Assembly: GCF_029029505.1 (NCBI RefSeq)
Contig: NZ_JAKJSD010000006.1
Span: forward strand, 62,001 to 126,000
Reading direction: 5' to 3'
From: Ancylomarina sp. DW003
GTDB lineage: Bacteria; Bacteroidota; Bacteroidia; Bacteroidales; Marinifilaceae
DNA: 64,000 nucleotides
Made by a program: the position numbers and the translations under genes. Every line of letters starts with the position of its first letter. Positions within the stretch are counted from its first letter, which is position 1. Of the stretch, positions 9,344 to 18,019 are shown piece by piece. The notes below the pieces were generated by a model that saw only the letters and a program-made list of their open reading frames with translations, searched no databases and was not told the DNA's origin.

Positions 9344-10141
9344 ATGAGAAAATATAAGTTTTTAATACTAAGGCGAATCATTCAACTATCCATTTTATTC
9401 CTTTTTGTTGCAGGGAATTATTTTGGATGGGAGTTGCTTCGAGGCAATTATAGTTCAGCCATCATTGTTGACTCTTTGCATTTGAGTGATCCTTATGCAA
9501 TCTTACAAATACTGGCGTCCGGCTTTTTGGCTTCAAGTTCTGTCTTGATTGGCGCATTAATCATCTTACTAATCTATGTTTTGGTTGGTGGTAGAATGTT
9601 TTGCTCCTGGATCTGTCCAATGAATATCATTACCGATTTGGCCTTTCGCCTGCGCAGAATGTTTAAAATTGAAACAGAAGTACGTATTTCCCTGCCTAGA
9701 AATTTCCGTTACTACATTTTGGCTTTAAGCCTGATAGTTTCAGCAGTTTTTGGGTTGGCAGCCTTTGAAATCATAAGCCCTATTTCTATGCTACACAGAG
9801 CCATTGTATTTGGTTCGGGAGCTGGTTGGGCAATTGTGGCAGTTGTTTTCCTTATCGATCTCTTTATTCTTAAAGCAGGTTGGTGTGGCCATATTTGTCC
9901 TTTAGGAGGATTCTATTCTCTGGTTGGCAAGCAAGCTGTCATCAAGGTAAAGCACGATAAAGACAATTGCACCAATTGTATGGCTTGTTTCGATGTTTGC
10001 ATAGAAGAACCCGTTTTGTCGATTGTTGGCAAAGAAAGTGATTTTATACGCTCAGGAGCTTGCACCAATTGTGCTCGATGCATAGAAGTTTGCGATGATA
10101 ATGCTTTAAAGTACGCTTTAAAATTTGATCTGAAAAAATAA
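9344..10141 (+). CDS. napH: Quinol dehydrogenase membrane component NapH
   Basis: 265-residue membrane protein with about four helices. The two CxxxCP motifs typical of NapH/NosR/RdxA-type proteins are present (FCSWICP and WCGHICP). Two ferredoxin-like clusters at the C-terminus follow (CTNCMACFDVC and CTNCARCIEVC). NapH anchors NapG at the inner membrane and oxidises quinol. The start ATG comes 11 bp after napG, so the two are almost certainly co-transcribed. Confidence 0.92.
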   Translation: MRKYKFLILRRIIQLSILFLFVAGNYFGWELLRGNYSSAIIVDSLHLSDPYAILQILASGFLASSSVLIGALIILLIYVLVGGRMFCSWICPMNIITDLAFRLRRMFKIETEVRISLPRNFRYYILALSLIVSAVFGLAAFEIISPISMLHRAIVFGSGAGWAIVAVVFLIDLFILKAGWCGHICPLGGFYSLVGKQAVIKVKHDKDNCTNCMACFDVCIEEPVLSIVGKESDFIRSGACTNCARCIEVCDDNALKYALKFDLKK

Positions 10142-10202
10142 AAGATAATGATTACCAACATGGTGTACTCCATGTCATAATTGAAAATAAAATCAAAAGA
10201 AT

Positions 10203-10772
10203 ATGAAATACCTAGCCCTAATTGCACTGTTTTTTCTAGTGGCTTGTAACCAGCCAAAGGAGAATAAAATTGATGAAGATCAATTGGGTTTTATCGATGC
10301 GGATTTAAATTCGGATGAAACCAACTTTAAGATGAAAGCTAATTTTAATGAAGATAAACCCGAGGTGGGAACAACAATTGAGCGATCTTTTGAGAATGCG
10401 CCACCAATGATTCCTCATACAACTGCAGGTTTTTTCCCAATTAAAATGGATAATAATATTTGTTTAAGTTGTCATATGCCAGATAAGGTGGAAGAATCAG
10501 GGGCTCGTGAGATCTCTAAAACTCATTTCCAGTCGTGGCGTCCACAATTGGTATTGGTAGATGGCAAATATGTAAATCCAAAAGATGCAGAAGTATTCGT
10601 AGAGGATAGAAAAGAATTAAATAATGCTTATTTTAACTGCTCACAATGTCACGCACCTCAGGCTGATGTTACCATTGATATTGAGAATTTGTTCACCGTT
10701 GAATTCCGTGAGACTTTTGGTATTAAAGAATCCAATCTTAAAGATAATGTTGCGGAAGGTGTGAACAATTAA
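10203..10772 (+). CDS. napB: Diheme cytochrome c NapB, electron-transfer subunit
   Basis: 189-residue NapB with two heme-binding CxxCH sites (Cys87-Cys90-His91 and Cys146-Cys149-His150). The distal histidines are probably His71 in PPMIPHT and His108 in SKTHFQSW, as usual in NapB. It has a lipoprotein-type signal (LVAC, Cys15), so it may be lipid-anchored, whereas proteobacterial NapB is soluble. It receives electrons from NapGH or the upstream cytochrome and passes them to the NapA cluster. Confidence 0.9.
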   Translation: MKYLALIALFFLVACNQPKENKIDEDQLGFIDADLNSDETNFKMKANFNEDKPEVGTTIERSFENAPPMIPHTTAGFFPIKMDNNICLSCHMPDKVEESGAREISKTHFQSWRPQLVLVDGKYVNPKDAEVFVEDRKELNNAYFNCSQCHAPQADVTIDIENLFTVEFRETFGIKESNLKDNVAEGVNN

Positions 10773-10778
10773 CGACCG

Positions 10779-10798
10779 AGACGTAAAATCAGACGTCT
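10779..10798 (+). other. Small intercistronic hairpin between napB and napD
   Basis: AGACGT at 10779-10784 pairs with ACGTCT at 10793-10798 around an 8-nt loop. There is no T-run, so it is not a standard terminator. It could be an RNA processing or stability element, or chance. Confidence 0.25.
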
Positions 10799-10824
10799 GT
10801 ACTTGTATAAAAAAATAAAGCGAT

Positions 10825-11169
10825 ATGAATATATCTAGCATTGTAATACGTGTAGCGCAAGAACATTGTGAAGCCTTAGTAGAAAAAATTAAAGCTTCGG
10901 ACATTTGCGATTACTATTTGCACGATGAAACAAAAATCATTGTCACAATAGAGGGAGAAGGAATTAGTGAAGAAATCGCTAAGTTGAAAAAGATTCAGAA
11001 AATGGATCATGTCATCTCTGCGGATATGATGTATTCCTACTCGGAAGATGAACTCGATAGAGAAAAAGATAAAATTGAAAAATCAGACGAGATAAAGCCT
11101 TGGCTAAACGATAACAGTAAAGATGCGGGTTTAATAAGCTATGCGGGAGATTTAAAGAAGAAAATCTGA
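10825..11169 (+). CDS. napD: NapD, NapA signal-peptide binding chaperone
   Basis: 114-residue protein. The first 80 residues match NapD: a small ferredoxin-like fold starting MNISSIVIRV and with the pattern ...KIIVTIEGEG...ISADMMYSY. NapD binds the Tat signal of NapA in the cytoplasm and prevents export before cofactor insertion. The C-terminal 35 residues (acidic, then GLISYAGDLKKKI) extend beyond the usual 80-90-residue length. It is the last gene of the operon, and a strong terminator follows. Confidence 0.85.
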   Translation: MNISSIVIRVAQEHCEALVEKIKASDICDYYLHDETKIIVTIEGEGISEEIAKLKKIQKMDHVISADMMYSYSEDELDREKDKIEKSDEIKPWLNDNSKDAGLISYAGDLKKKI

Positions 11170-11197
11170 CCGAAGCTTGCATAAGATATTGACATAC

Positions 11198-11237
11198 AGA
11201 GTTCATGAATTATATTTTAATTCGTGAACTCTTTTTT
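11198..11237 (+). terminator. Intrinsic terminator of the nap operon
   Basis: 15-bp stem (11198-11212 with 11218-11232, a single G-T wobble), 5-nt loop, then a run of T to 11237. It starts 29 bp after the napD stop. Confidence 0.9.
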
Positions 11238-11274
11238 GCCTCTGGTAATTAAAAAAAAGCATCATTAAGTCTTT

Positions 11275-11316
11275 TATAAAACAGTTTTATACTGAGCTGT
11301 CTTTTAACTATTTTTG
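11275..11316 (+). promoter_or_regulatory. Promoter and overlapping palindrome upstream of yjjI
   Basis: TATTTTTG at 11309-11316 fits the TAnnTTTG -7 element; TTTT at 11285-11288 is a weak -33. The palindrome TATAAAACAGTTTTATA at 11275-11291 (8-bp arms, one central base) covers the -33 position, as expected for a repressor or activator site. Confidence 0.5.
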
Positions 11317-11362
11317 AAGAGCGTATTAATCCAGATTAAGGGATTGTAGAATTAGAGAAATT

Positions 11363-12904
11363 ATGGAAGATATTAAATATAGAGTTCACGAAGTATTAAC
11401 GGACGGCAATCTGGATTACAAGCAAAAGAAACACCATTTAGCCTATATTGCTGAAAGTACTCAAGCCTATCCTAATGTTTCTTCGGAAGCAATGAAGGCC
11501 TTAAGCGAGAAGGTGATTTGTGACTTATTTGAAGGCTCTGCTCCCTATCGTCCACGCTATGTTCTTCCAGATTATAAATTGGCTCTTAAAAAAGGTGTCG
11601 CATATCTCGAACTCGACCCTCCATCTGACTTTGACGAAGCCATTAACTTTCTATCTATTCTATATAGCCATATTCCATCTATTACAGGCTATTCCGTTTA
11701 TTTAGGTAATATCGATCAGCTTTTACTTCCTTTTGCAGATGAATTATCTGAAGAAGCAATCTATAAAAAGCTTAAACTATTTTGGCGATACATAGATAGA
11801 TGCTTGCCGGATGCTTTTGTACATATTAACATTGGTCCTGAGGACAATATTATTGCCAGAGCAGTTTTAAGAATTGAACGGGAACTAAAACAAGTGGTTC
11901 CAAACTTAACTTTGAAATACGATACAGAAAAAACATCGGATGCACTCCTAACCGAAGCTGTAAAAACGGTGTTTGAAGTGGCTAAGCCTCATATTGCCAA
12001 TCACAATATGACAGCTTCTGATTTTAAAGGGGAATATGGCGTTGTTAGCTGTTACAATTCCCTACCTGAAGGTGGAGGTTCACATACTTTAATTCGCCTG
12101 AACCTAAAAAAAATCACCGATTCTCATCAAGGGAACGTAGAAGATTTTATCTCGAAAACATTACCCCAATATTGCCAAATGACATTGGATGTTATTGAAG
12201 CAAGAACAAAGTATTTGGTTGAAACAGTCAAGTATTACGAAACTGATTTTCTTGCTCAGGAAGGCATCATCAAGCTTGAAAATTTCTCTGCCATGTTCGG
12301 TTTTTATGGACTAGCAGAATGTGTCAATACATTGATGAAAAACAATGGTAAAGATTATACCTATGGTCATAATGAAGAGGCAAACCAATTAGGACATCGC
12401 ATTCTTGAAGAGGTGAAACGCATTGTTGACTCAAGACAATTACCTTATTGCAAAGCCAATGATGGGAAAGCATTCTTCCATTCACAATCGGGTATTGATA
12501 TCGACATTGATGAAACAGCAGGAGCAAGAATTCCTATAGGAGACGAGCCAGATATCTATTCACATATAAAGGCGGTCGCTCCACACCACCAACTTTTTAA
12601 TGGTGGTATTAGCGATATATTTCATTTTGATGAAACAGTAAAGCGCAACCCTCTGGCTATTCTTGATATTATTAAAGGTGCTTTTAAGAAGGGAATGAGA
12701 ATGTTCACTTTTAACTTATCGGATAGTGAGTTTATTCGAATAACTGGTTACTTGGTTCGTAGAAGTGATTTAAAGGATTTTCGAGAAGAAGGCTCGAGAT
12801 ATGGTAGCGCTTTGTTTGCTGCTAACTCTATGGATAATGCGAATATAGATAATAGAAAAGCCAAAAGAGTCAACTCACATGAGCGAACTGCAAGCCAATA
12901 TTAG
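11363..12904 (+). CDS. yjjI: YjjI family glycine radical enzyme
   Basis: 513 residues, close to E. coli YjjI (516). It belongs to the pyruvate formate-lyase/anaerobic RNR superfamily but to a branch with no established substrate. The C-terminal radical loop is RITGYLVRR with the predicted glycyl radical on Gly462. Cys230 in GVVSCYNSLPEGGGSH is the likely thiyl-radical cysteine. The N-terminal YRPRYVLPDY and the phrase SVYLGNIDQLLLPF are YjjI hallmarks. The enzyme needs anaerobic activation by its radical-SAM partner, whose start lies inside the last 26 bp of this gene, so the two are translationally coupled. The C-terminal tail after the radical loop (about 40 residues) is longer than the conserved part. 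Confidence 0.85.
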   Translation: MEDIKYRVHEVLTDGNLDYKQKKHHLAYIAESTQAYPNVSSEAMKALSEKVICDLFEGSAPYRPRYVLPDYKLALKKGVAYLELDPPSDFDEAINFLSILYSHIPSITGYSVYLGNIDQLLLPFADELSEEAIYKKLKLFWRYIDRCLPDAFVHINIGPEDNIIARAVLRIERELKQVVPNLTLKYDTEKTSDALLTEAVKTVFEVAKPHIANHNMTASDFKGEYGVVSCYNSLPEGGGSHTLIRLNLKKITDSHQGNVEDFISKTLPQYCQMTLDVIEARTKYLVETVKYYETDFLAQEGIIKLENFSAMFGFYGLAECVNTLMKNNGKDYTYGHNEEANQLGHRILEEVKRIVDSRQLPYCKANDGKAFFHSQSGIDIDIDETAGARIPIGDEPDIYSHIKAVAPHHQLFNGGISDIFHFDETVKRNPLAILDIIKGAFKKGMRMFTFNLSDSEFIRITGYLVRRSDLKDFREEGSRYGSALFAANSMDNANIDNRKAKRVNSHERTASQY

Positions 12905-13736
12905 TGGCATCATTAAGTCGAGTGTTATTGATGGCCCAGGCAACAGAATGGTCATCTTTTTTCAAGCGTGTAATCTCAATTGCATGTATTGCCATAATTC
13001 ACACACCATTGGTTTATGCAATTATTGTGGCATTTGTGCTGAAATTTGCCCAACTCAAAGTTTAATCGTTGACAAAGAGAACAAGCAAATTACACACAAC
13101 GAAGCGACTTGTACGCATTGTGATACCTGCTTAAAAATTTGCCCTGAGGATAGCAGTCCATTCTACAAAAAAATGTCAGTTGAGAATTTAATTTCTGAGA
13201 TATTAGAAGTCAAAGATTTTATTTCGGGTATTACAGTTTCGGGTGGAGAGGTCATGCTTCAAGCTAAATTTCTAAAAGAATTTTTCACTGCAATAAAAGT
13301 TCATTCTCAACTCAGTAATTTATCTATTCTTGTGGATTCGAACGGGAATGTAGCTCAGGAAAAATGGAACTCAATTATTGATTGGGTCGATGGTTTCATG
13401 ATCGATCTCAAAGCTTATTCTCCACAAATTCATAAGCAGATAACAGGCTTTAGCAACGAAAAAATATTGAACTCTATTCAGTATCTCAACCTTAAAGGAA
13501 AACTAAAAGAATTACGTTTCGTTCTTGTTCCAGATTATAATAATAGCAATAAAGAAATTGAGCAGATTTCGAATCTAATGAAAAATCTATCTTCTGATGT
13601 AAAAAAGATTCTAATTAAGATGAGAAAACATGGCATTAGGGGAAAATATACTTCATTAAGCGAGCCCACCACAGAAGAAGTCTTAAAGGCTAAAAATCAG
13701 ATTAAAGAAGCTGGCATTAGCCTTACGGTCATCTAA
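12879..13736 (+). CDS. yjjW: YjjW family glycyl radical enzyme activase (radical SAM)
   Basis: 285-residue radical-SAM protein. The SAM cluster motif is Cys31-x3-Cys35-x2-Cys38 (CNLNCMYCHN). Between the cluster motif and the rest of the barrel lie two ferredoxin-type clusters (Cys47-50-53-57 and Cys78-81-84-88), as in the PFL-activase-like group with extra clusters. The SAM-binding GGE motif appears as SGGEVMLQ. It generates the glycyl radical on its cognate enzyme, here YjjI, with which it overlaps by 26 bp. The overlap fixes the start at the ATG at 12879. Confidence 0.9.
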   Translation: MSELQANISGIIKSSVIDGPGNRMVIFFQACNLNCMYCHNSHTIGLCNYCGICAEICPTQSLIVDKENKQITHNEATCTHCDTCLKICPEDSSPFYKKMSVENLISEILEVKDFISGITVSGGEVMLQAKFLKEFFTAIKVHSQLSNLSILVDSNGNVAQEKWNSIIDWVDGFMIDLKAYSPQIHKQITGFSNEKILNSIQYLNLKGKLKELRFVLVPDYNNSNKEIEQISNLMKNLSSDVKKILIKMRKHGIRGKYTSLSEPTTEEVLKAKNQIKEAGISLTVI

Positions 13737-13794
13737 TTTTATAGCTTATTCTTAAATATTTCGTAACTTATCTAATGGATTTAAAACTAAAGTT

Positions 13795-14220
13795 ATGAAT
13801 GATACAGCTGAATTTAAAGACCTGTGTATTGATAAGCAATCTAAAATCTATCTTAAAGAAATTGCTATGTGGGGGAAATTTCTAGCCATATTGGGATTCA
13901 TCAAATTTGGTTTCCTTATACTATATACTATTGTATTTCCATTAATCTCACATAAACTTGAAGCGTATTTAAATTATGATTTACCTGTCATTGGAATAAC
14001 ATTATTCTTTCTTTTTATGGCAGTGATAGTTTACTTCCCATCAAGTTTCCTGTATTGCTTTGCACGCTGTACAAAACGAGCTCTAAAGCAAAATGATCAG
14101 GACATAATGAGGCATGCTTTCCAGAGCTTGAAAGCCTACTACCGTTACGTTGGTATTCTTGTAATAGTTATGCTTTGTATGTATCCTGTGGCAATAATAA
14201 CGGCTATAATCGTTTATTAA
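13795..14220 (+). CDS. DUF5362-like small membrane protein
   Basis: 141 residues with three to four hydrophobic helices (about 24-50, 62-88 and 113-141). The pattern ([19 protein letters not shown], a cytoplasmic loop with [25 protein letters not shown], then the last helix) matches what I recall of the DUF5362 family of uncharacterised Bacteroidota membrane proteins. Function unknown. The last 4 bp overlap the end of rnhA on the other strand. It may be read with yjjIW (58-bp gap) or separately. Confidence 0.65.
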   Translation: MNDTAEFKDLCIDKQSKIYLKEIAMWGKFLAILGFIKFGFLILYTIVFPLISHKLEAYLNYDLPVIGITLFFLFMAVIVYFPSSFLYCFARCTKRALKQNDQDIMRHAFQSLKAYYRYVGILVIVMLCMYPVAIITAIIVY

Positions 14221-14672
14221 GCTTTATATCCTACATCTTCTGGTAAGTTAGGTTTCTGGGAAGCCATTACCGCCAGTTTATCTGCCAATTCATTCCCCGG
14301 AATATTGGCATGTCCTTTTACCCAAATAAATTTTACATTGTGTTTTCTATAAATCTTAAGAAATCGAATCCAAAGGTCAGGATTCTTCTTGTCCTTAAAA
14401 CGCTTTTTCTCCCATCCTAAAACCCACTTTTTCTCAACAGCATCAACCACATATTTCGAATCGGAGTAGATTGTTACCTCACAAGCTTCTTCTTTCAAAG
14501 CCTCAAGACCAATTATTACAGCAAGTAATTCCATCCTGTTATTGGTAGTCAGCCTATATCCTTCAGCCAAATCTTTGCGATGTTTACCTGAAATAAGAAC
14601 AGTACCATAACCTCCAGGTCCCGGGTTTCCACTACAAGCACCATCGGTATACATGGTTATTTTTCTTGCCAT
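14217..14672 (-). CDS. rnhA: Ribonuclease HI
   Basis: 151 residues, normal for bacterial RNase HI, which cuts RNA in RNA-DNA hybrids. All catalytic acids are visible: Asp10 in [11 protein letters not shown], Glu48 in NNRMELLA, Asp71 in YSDSKYV and Asp131 in NELADKLA, plus the flexible-loop His121 in KGHANIPGN. The basic protrusion ([16 protein letters not shown]) is present. A minus-strand promoter lies about 40 bp upstream. The 3' end overlaps the DUF5362-like gene by 4 bp. Confidence 0.95.
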   Translation of the reverse strand: MARKITMYTDGACSGNPGPGGYGTVLISGKHRKDLAEGYRLTTNNRMELLAVIIGLEALKEEACEVTIYSDSKYVVDAVEKKWVLGWEKKRFKDKKNPDLWIRFLKIYRKHNVKFIWVKGHANIPGNELADKLAVMASQKPNLPEDVGYKA

Positions 14673-14709
14673 CTTTGATTTGTTTAGGATATAAAATTAC
14701 TTTTCTGCT

Positions 14710-14737
14710 CAAATTTAGTTGATATTAAGATAACAAA
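14710..14737 (-). promoter_or_regulatory. Predicted rnhA promoter
   Basis: On the minus strand TAAATTTG (plus 14710-14717) fits the -7 element, and TTTG (plus 14734-14737) could be a -33 element with a short 16-bp spacer. The -33 overlaps the upstream gene's terminator. Confidence 0.45.
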
Positions 14738-14769
14738 AAAGGATGCTCGAGCAATCGAACATCCTTTTT
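14735..14769 (-). terminator. Intrinsic terminator of the S46 peptidase gene
   Basis: GGATG and CATCC arms flanked by A and T runs (14735-14740 and 14765-14769), with an inner TCGA/TCGA stem and GCAA loop. Read on the minus strand it ends in TTTTTT, 44 bp after the peptidase stop. Confidence 0.85.
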
Positions 14770-14812
14770 GTTTTGTCATATCAGTTTAGAACTGATAATA
14801 TCTTAAGAGAGA

Positions 14813-16993
14813 TTATTTTACAATAGTCATCTCCTCAATTAAGTTTTTAGCACCTGCATACTTTTCAATAATGAAAAGTGTGTAACGAATATCAAGGTTG
14901 ATACATCTTTGTAGGTTATCTTCAAAATCAATATCACCAGACATCGCCTCAGAGTTACCGTCAAAAGCAGTACCAATCAATTCACCATTTCCGTTAATCA
15001 CAGGAGAGCCCGAGTTACCACCTGTAATATCACTGTTAGTTAGGAAACAAGCTGGAAGGTTACCTTTCTTATCAGCATATTGACCAAAATCTTTGTTCTT
15101 AAACAATTCTTTCAATTTAGCTGGAACTTTAAACTCATGACTTGCAGGGTTTTCTTTTTCCATCACCCCTTTTAGAGTTGTATAGTGATTGTAATAAACA
15201 CCATCCTTTGGAGAATAACCACCAACAGTACCGTAAGTTAAACGTAGTGTTGAGTTTGCATCAGGAGCAAGATTTTTCTTCTTATTGATTTGCATCAATC
15301 CATCAACAAATAAACGTTTACCTTTTTTAAGTTGATCAGCACCTTTATTCATTTCACCAGCACCAGCCATATAAACAGCATAGATTGAGTTACCAATTTT
15401 GAATGCTATATCATTAGCAATAGCATCAGCAGTTGGATTTTCCAGGAATTTATTATAAGCTTCTTCGCTAGCAAACACAGATTTTGCATAAACATCAGCA
15501 GCAAATTTCTCGTAATCATTGTTATACTCTTCAGCAATAACTTTGAAAATATCAGGACGCTTCTCAACATCAATATTCTCAGCATATTTTGCAAATAAAG
15601 CTGCCATCAACTTCTGGTCAACTACCTTATTGTAATCTTTATAGAATGCTTTAGCAGCATCTTTAAGGCCTTCAACATTTTTAGCAATTGCATCTTCATC
15701 TTTCTTCTCAGCAGAAAGTTTCTTCATTAAGCCAGTTGACTTAAGAGAGAACATATACATTTCAGCTCCTTGAAGAAGTGCTTCACTTAAGTATGACATA
15801 TCATAACGAATCTCTTTACGGTCAGCGTATGCTTTCTCAATCATCTTAAGAGCATCACCATACTTAGCAGCTCTTTTCGATTTCTTGGTAGCCCAAGCGT
15901 TATATTCATCCTCAATTTCTTGCTTAGCTCCCATTGTGTTTAATTTCTTCAAAGCCTTATTTTGCTCGTTAGAATATTTCCAATAGTTAGCAGAACCTGC
16001 ATGCTTTGAAGCGTACTGAATACGAACCTTAGGATCTTTCAACATCTCTTTCATCATAATATCCAACTTTACAGTACGGATATCGTAACGATTCTGATTC
16101 GTGATTTTCATTGTCTCTTCAAGACCATAAGAAGTTAGGTAACGTTTCGTTGTTCCAGGGAAACCCATAATCATTGCAAAATCTTTTTCCTGAACACCTT
16201 TTATAGAAACAGGTAAATGATGTTTAGGCTTCAATGGTACATTATCCGCTGAGTATTTAGCAGGTTTTCCATCAGGAGCTGTATAAATACGGAACATAGA
16301 AAAATCAGCTGTATGACGAGGCCACATCCAGTTATCAGTATCACCACCAAATTTACCCATTGATTGAGGAGGAGCACCAACTAAACGAACATCTTGATAG
16401 ATCTCGTAAATAAAAAGAAAGTATTGGTTACCTTCAAACATGCCCTTAACACTTGCTTTGTAATCAGTTCCTTCTTCAGCACCTTTTACAATCTCTTTAG
16501 AAATTTTATCAATTGCGGTATAACGCTCTTCTTCTGACATTTCATCATTCACTTTTGATAAAACTTTCTTAGAAACGTCTTCCATACGCACCAAGATAGA
16601 AGCAGTAATACCTTCATTTGTTAATTCCTCACTCTTATCGTAAGCCCAGAATCCATCTGCTAAGTAATCATGTTCAGTAGTCGAATGAGATTGAATTGAT
16701 GGAAAACCACAGTGGTGATTTGTCAAAAATAAACCTTGATTAGAAATGATTTCACCAGTACAGAAATGACGGAATGGTCTGCCTGCTCTACCTAAACCAA
16801 CAATTGCATCTTTCATACAATTATTGTTGATATCATAAATATCTTTAGCGCTTAACTTAAAGCCCATCTTCTGCATTTCTGCAGCATTTTGTTTTTTTAG
16901 TAAGGATAAAAGCCACATTCCTTCGTCAGCTTTAGCTGGACTAAAAGACAATAAAAGACTTAATCCTAAAACCAATGATGCTAGTTTTCTCAT
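14813..16993 (-). CDS. S46 family dipeptidyl-peptidase, DPP7 type
   Basis: 726-residue secreted serine peptidase of family S46, which removes dipeptides from peptide N-termini in the periplasm of asaccharolytic Bacteroidota. A signal peptide covers about residues 1-22 (ends SPAKA). Triad regions: His93/His94 in FLTNHHCGF, Asp in GGDTDNWMWPRH, and Ser661 in GGNSGSPV. Specificity clue: the residue after the FD pair is Gly679 (AFDGNSEAM). In Porphyromonas enzymes Gly here marks DPP7 (hydrophobic P1) and Arg marks DPP11 (acidic P1), so this looks DPP7-like. Monocistronic, with its own terminator. Confidence 0.9.
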   Translation of the reverse strand: MRKLASLVLGLSLLLSFSPAKADEGMWLLSLLKKQNAAEMQKMGFKLSAKDIYDINNNCMKDAIVGLGRAGRPFRHFCTGEIISNQGLFLTNHHCGFPSIQSHSTTEHDYLADGFWAYDKSEELTNEGITASILVRMEDVSKKVLSKVNDEMSEEERYTAIDKISKEIVKGAEEGTDYKASVKGMFEGNQYFLFIYEIYQDVRLVGAPPQSMGKFGGDTDNWMWPRHTADFSMFRIYTAPDGKPAKYSADNVPLKPKHHLPVSIKGVQEKDFAMIMGFPGTTKRYLTSYGLEETMKITNQNRYDIRTVKLDIMMKEMLKDPKVRIQYASKHAGSANYWKYSNEQNKALKKLNTMGAKQEIEDEYNAWATKKSKRAAKYGDALKMIEKAYADRKEIRYDMSYLSEALLQGAEMYMFSLKSTGLMKKLSAEKKDEDAIAKNVEGLKDAAKAFYKDYNKVVDQKLMAALFAKYAENIDVEKRPDIFKVIAEEYNNDYEKFAADVYAKSVFASEEAYNKFLENPTADAIANDIAFKIGNSIYAVYMAGAGEMNKGADQLKKGKRLFVDGLMQINKKKNLAPDANSTLRLTYGTVGGYSPKDGVYYNHYTTLKGVMEKENPASHEFKVPAKLKELFKNKDFGQYADKKGNLPACFLTNSDITGGNSGSPVINGNGELIGTAFDGNSEAMSGDIDFEDNLQRCINLDIRYTLFIIEKYAGAKNLIEEMTIVK

Positions 16994-17337
16994 CTTGTTT
17001 TAATTTAAAATCAATTGTGAACATCTTACTTTCAATCAGTAAGTCTATTCACTATTTGTGAATGTTTATTATAAGTATATTCAAAGAACACAAAGTTAAT
17101 ATTATTCCTGAATTGGGGAAGTGTAATGCTTATTCTTGAATTGAGAGCAAAACAACAAGAACCTACATATCAGCAACATACATCCTAATCAGCTTCTGTA
17201 TATTTAGATAAAGTGAGGAATTTTCTCGTTATAATTACAATATTAAGCAAAGAAAACCTGTTTTTATTAAGCATAATCAACTAATAATCTCATGATTAAG
17301 CCAAGATCTGTCTCTTTTTTAGCCGATTCCATCAAAA
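16994..17337 (-). other. Intergenic region with promoter and dyad for the S46 peptidase
   Basis: 344 bp without a credible ORF. Minus-strand TAACTTTG (plus 17091-17098) fits a -7 element about 100 bp before the peptidase start; no clear -33 was seen. Inside the predicted leader, ATTCAC at 17047-17052 and GTGAAT at 17058-17063 form a 6-bp-arm dyad. Nothing else is recognised. Confidence 0.45.
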
Positions 17338-17940
17338 CTAAAGTTTAAGACTTAACTGCTCTGTAGCCATCCCAAATGTCTTCCGGTGATGTACTGTTAT
17401 ACCATGTTCTCGTATCGCCAGTCGATGTTTTTTTGTTGGGTAACCTTTGTTACTATCCCAATCATAAATCGGGTAATTTTTATGAAGATCTAACATTAAA
17501 TCATCTCGGTAAGTTTTAGCTAAAACCGAAGCTGCTGCAATCGACAGATATTTACCATCGCCCTTTATTATGCAATGATGTGGTATATTTTTATAAGGAT
17601 TAAAACGGTTGCCATCAATTAGAAGTTGCTCAGGTGTAATATTAAGCTGATCGATAGCTCGATGCATAGCCAAAAAAGAGGCATTAAGTATATTTATTTT
17701 ATCAATTTCTTCGGGACTAACTATTCCAACGGCCCAGGCGACAGCTTCTTTTTCAATAACTTCCCTAAGAGCATAACGTTTCTTTTCAGTCAACTTTTTA
17801 GAGTCGTCTAATATGGAATTCTTAAACTTTCGTGGCAAAATGACTGCTGCTGCCACCACTGGTCCGGCAAGACAACCACGTCCTGCTTCGTCGCAACCCG
17901 CTTCAATTTTATTCTTATCTAAGGCTAAAAGTAATCCCAT
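17338..17940 (-). CDS. rnhB: Ribonuclease HII
   Basis: 200 residues, standard for RNase HII, which incises at ribonucleotides embedded in DNA. The N-terminal motif [20 protein letters not shown] holds catalytic Asp17 and Glu18. LLIDGNRF carries the third acid, and [14 protein letters not shown] the fourth region. The C-terminal substrate loop [15 protein letters not shown] is intact. It is separated from the CotH-like gene by 79 bp and could share its transcript. Confidence 0.95.
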   Translation of the reverse strand: MGLLLALDKNKIEAGCDEAGRGCLAGPVVAAAVILPRKFKNSILDDSKKLTEKKRYALREVIEKEAVAWAVGIVSPEEIDKINILNASFLAMHRAIDQLNITPEQLLIDGNRFNPYKNIPHHCIIKGDGKYLSIAAASVLAKTYRDDLMLDLHKNYPIYDWDSNKGYPTKKHRLAIREHGITVHHRKTFGMATEQLSLKL

Positions 17941-18019
17941 ATCAATATCTAACTTTCTTTTTTATTACGGAGTACAAAGAAAGAATATTAAAGTTTGAAG
18001 AAAATAAAAGAGTCGAAAA

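Noticed and set aside
2437-11169. napC or nrfA/nrfH hidden in the nitrate operon
   Set aside because: Only one CxxCH is found in the anchored cytochrome and two in NapB; no multiheme protein is encoded.
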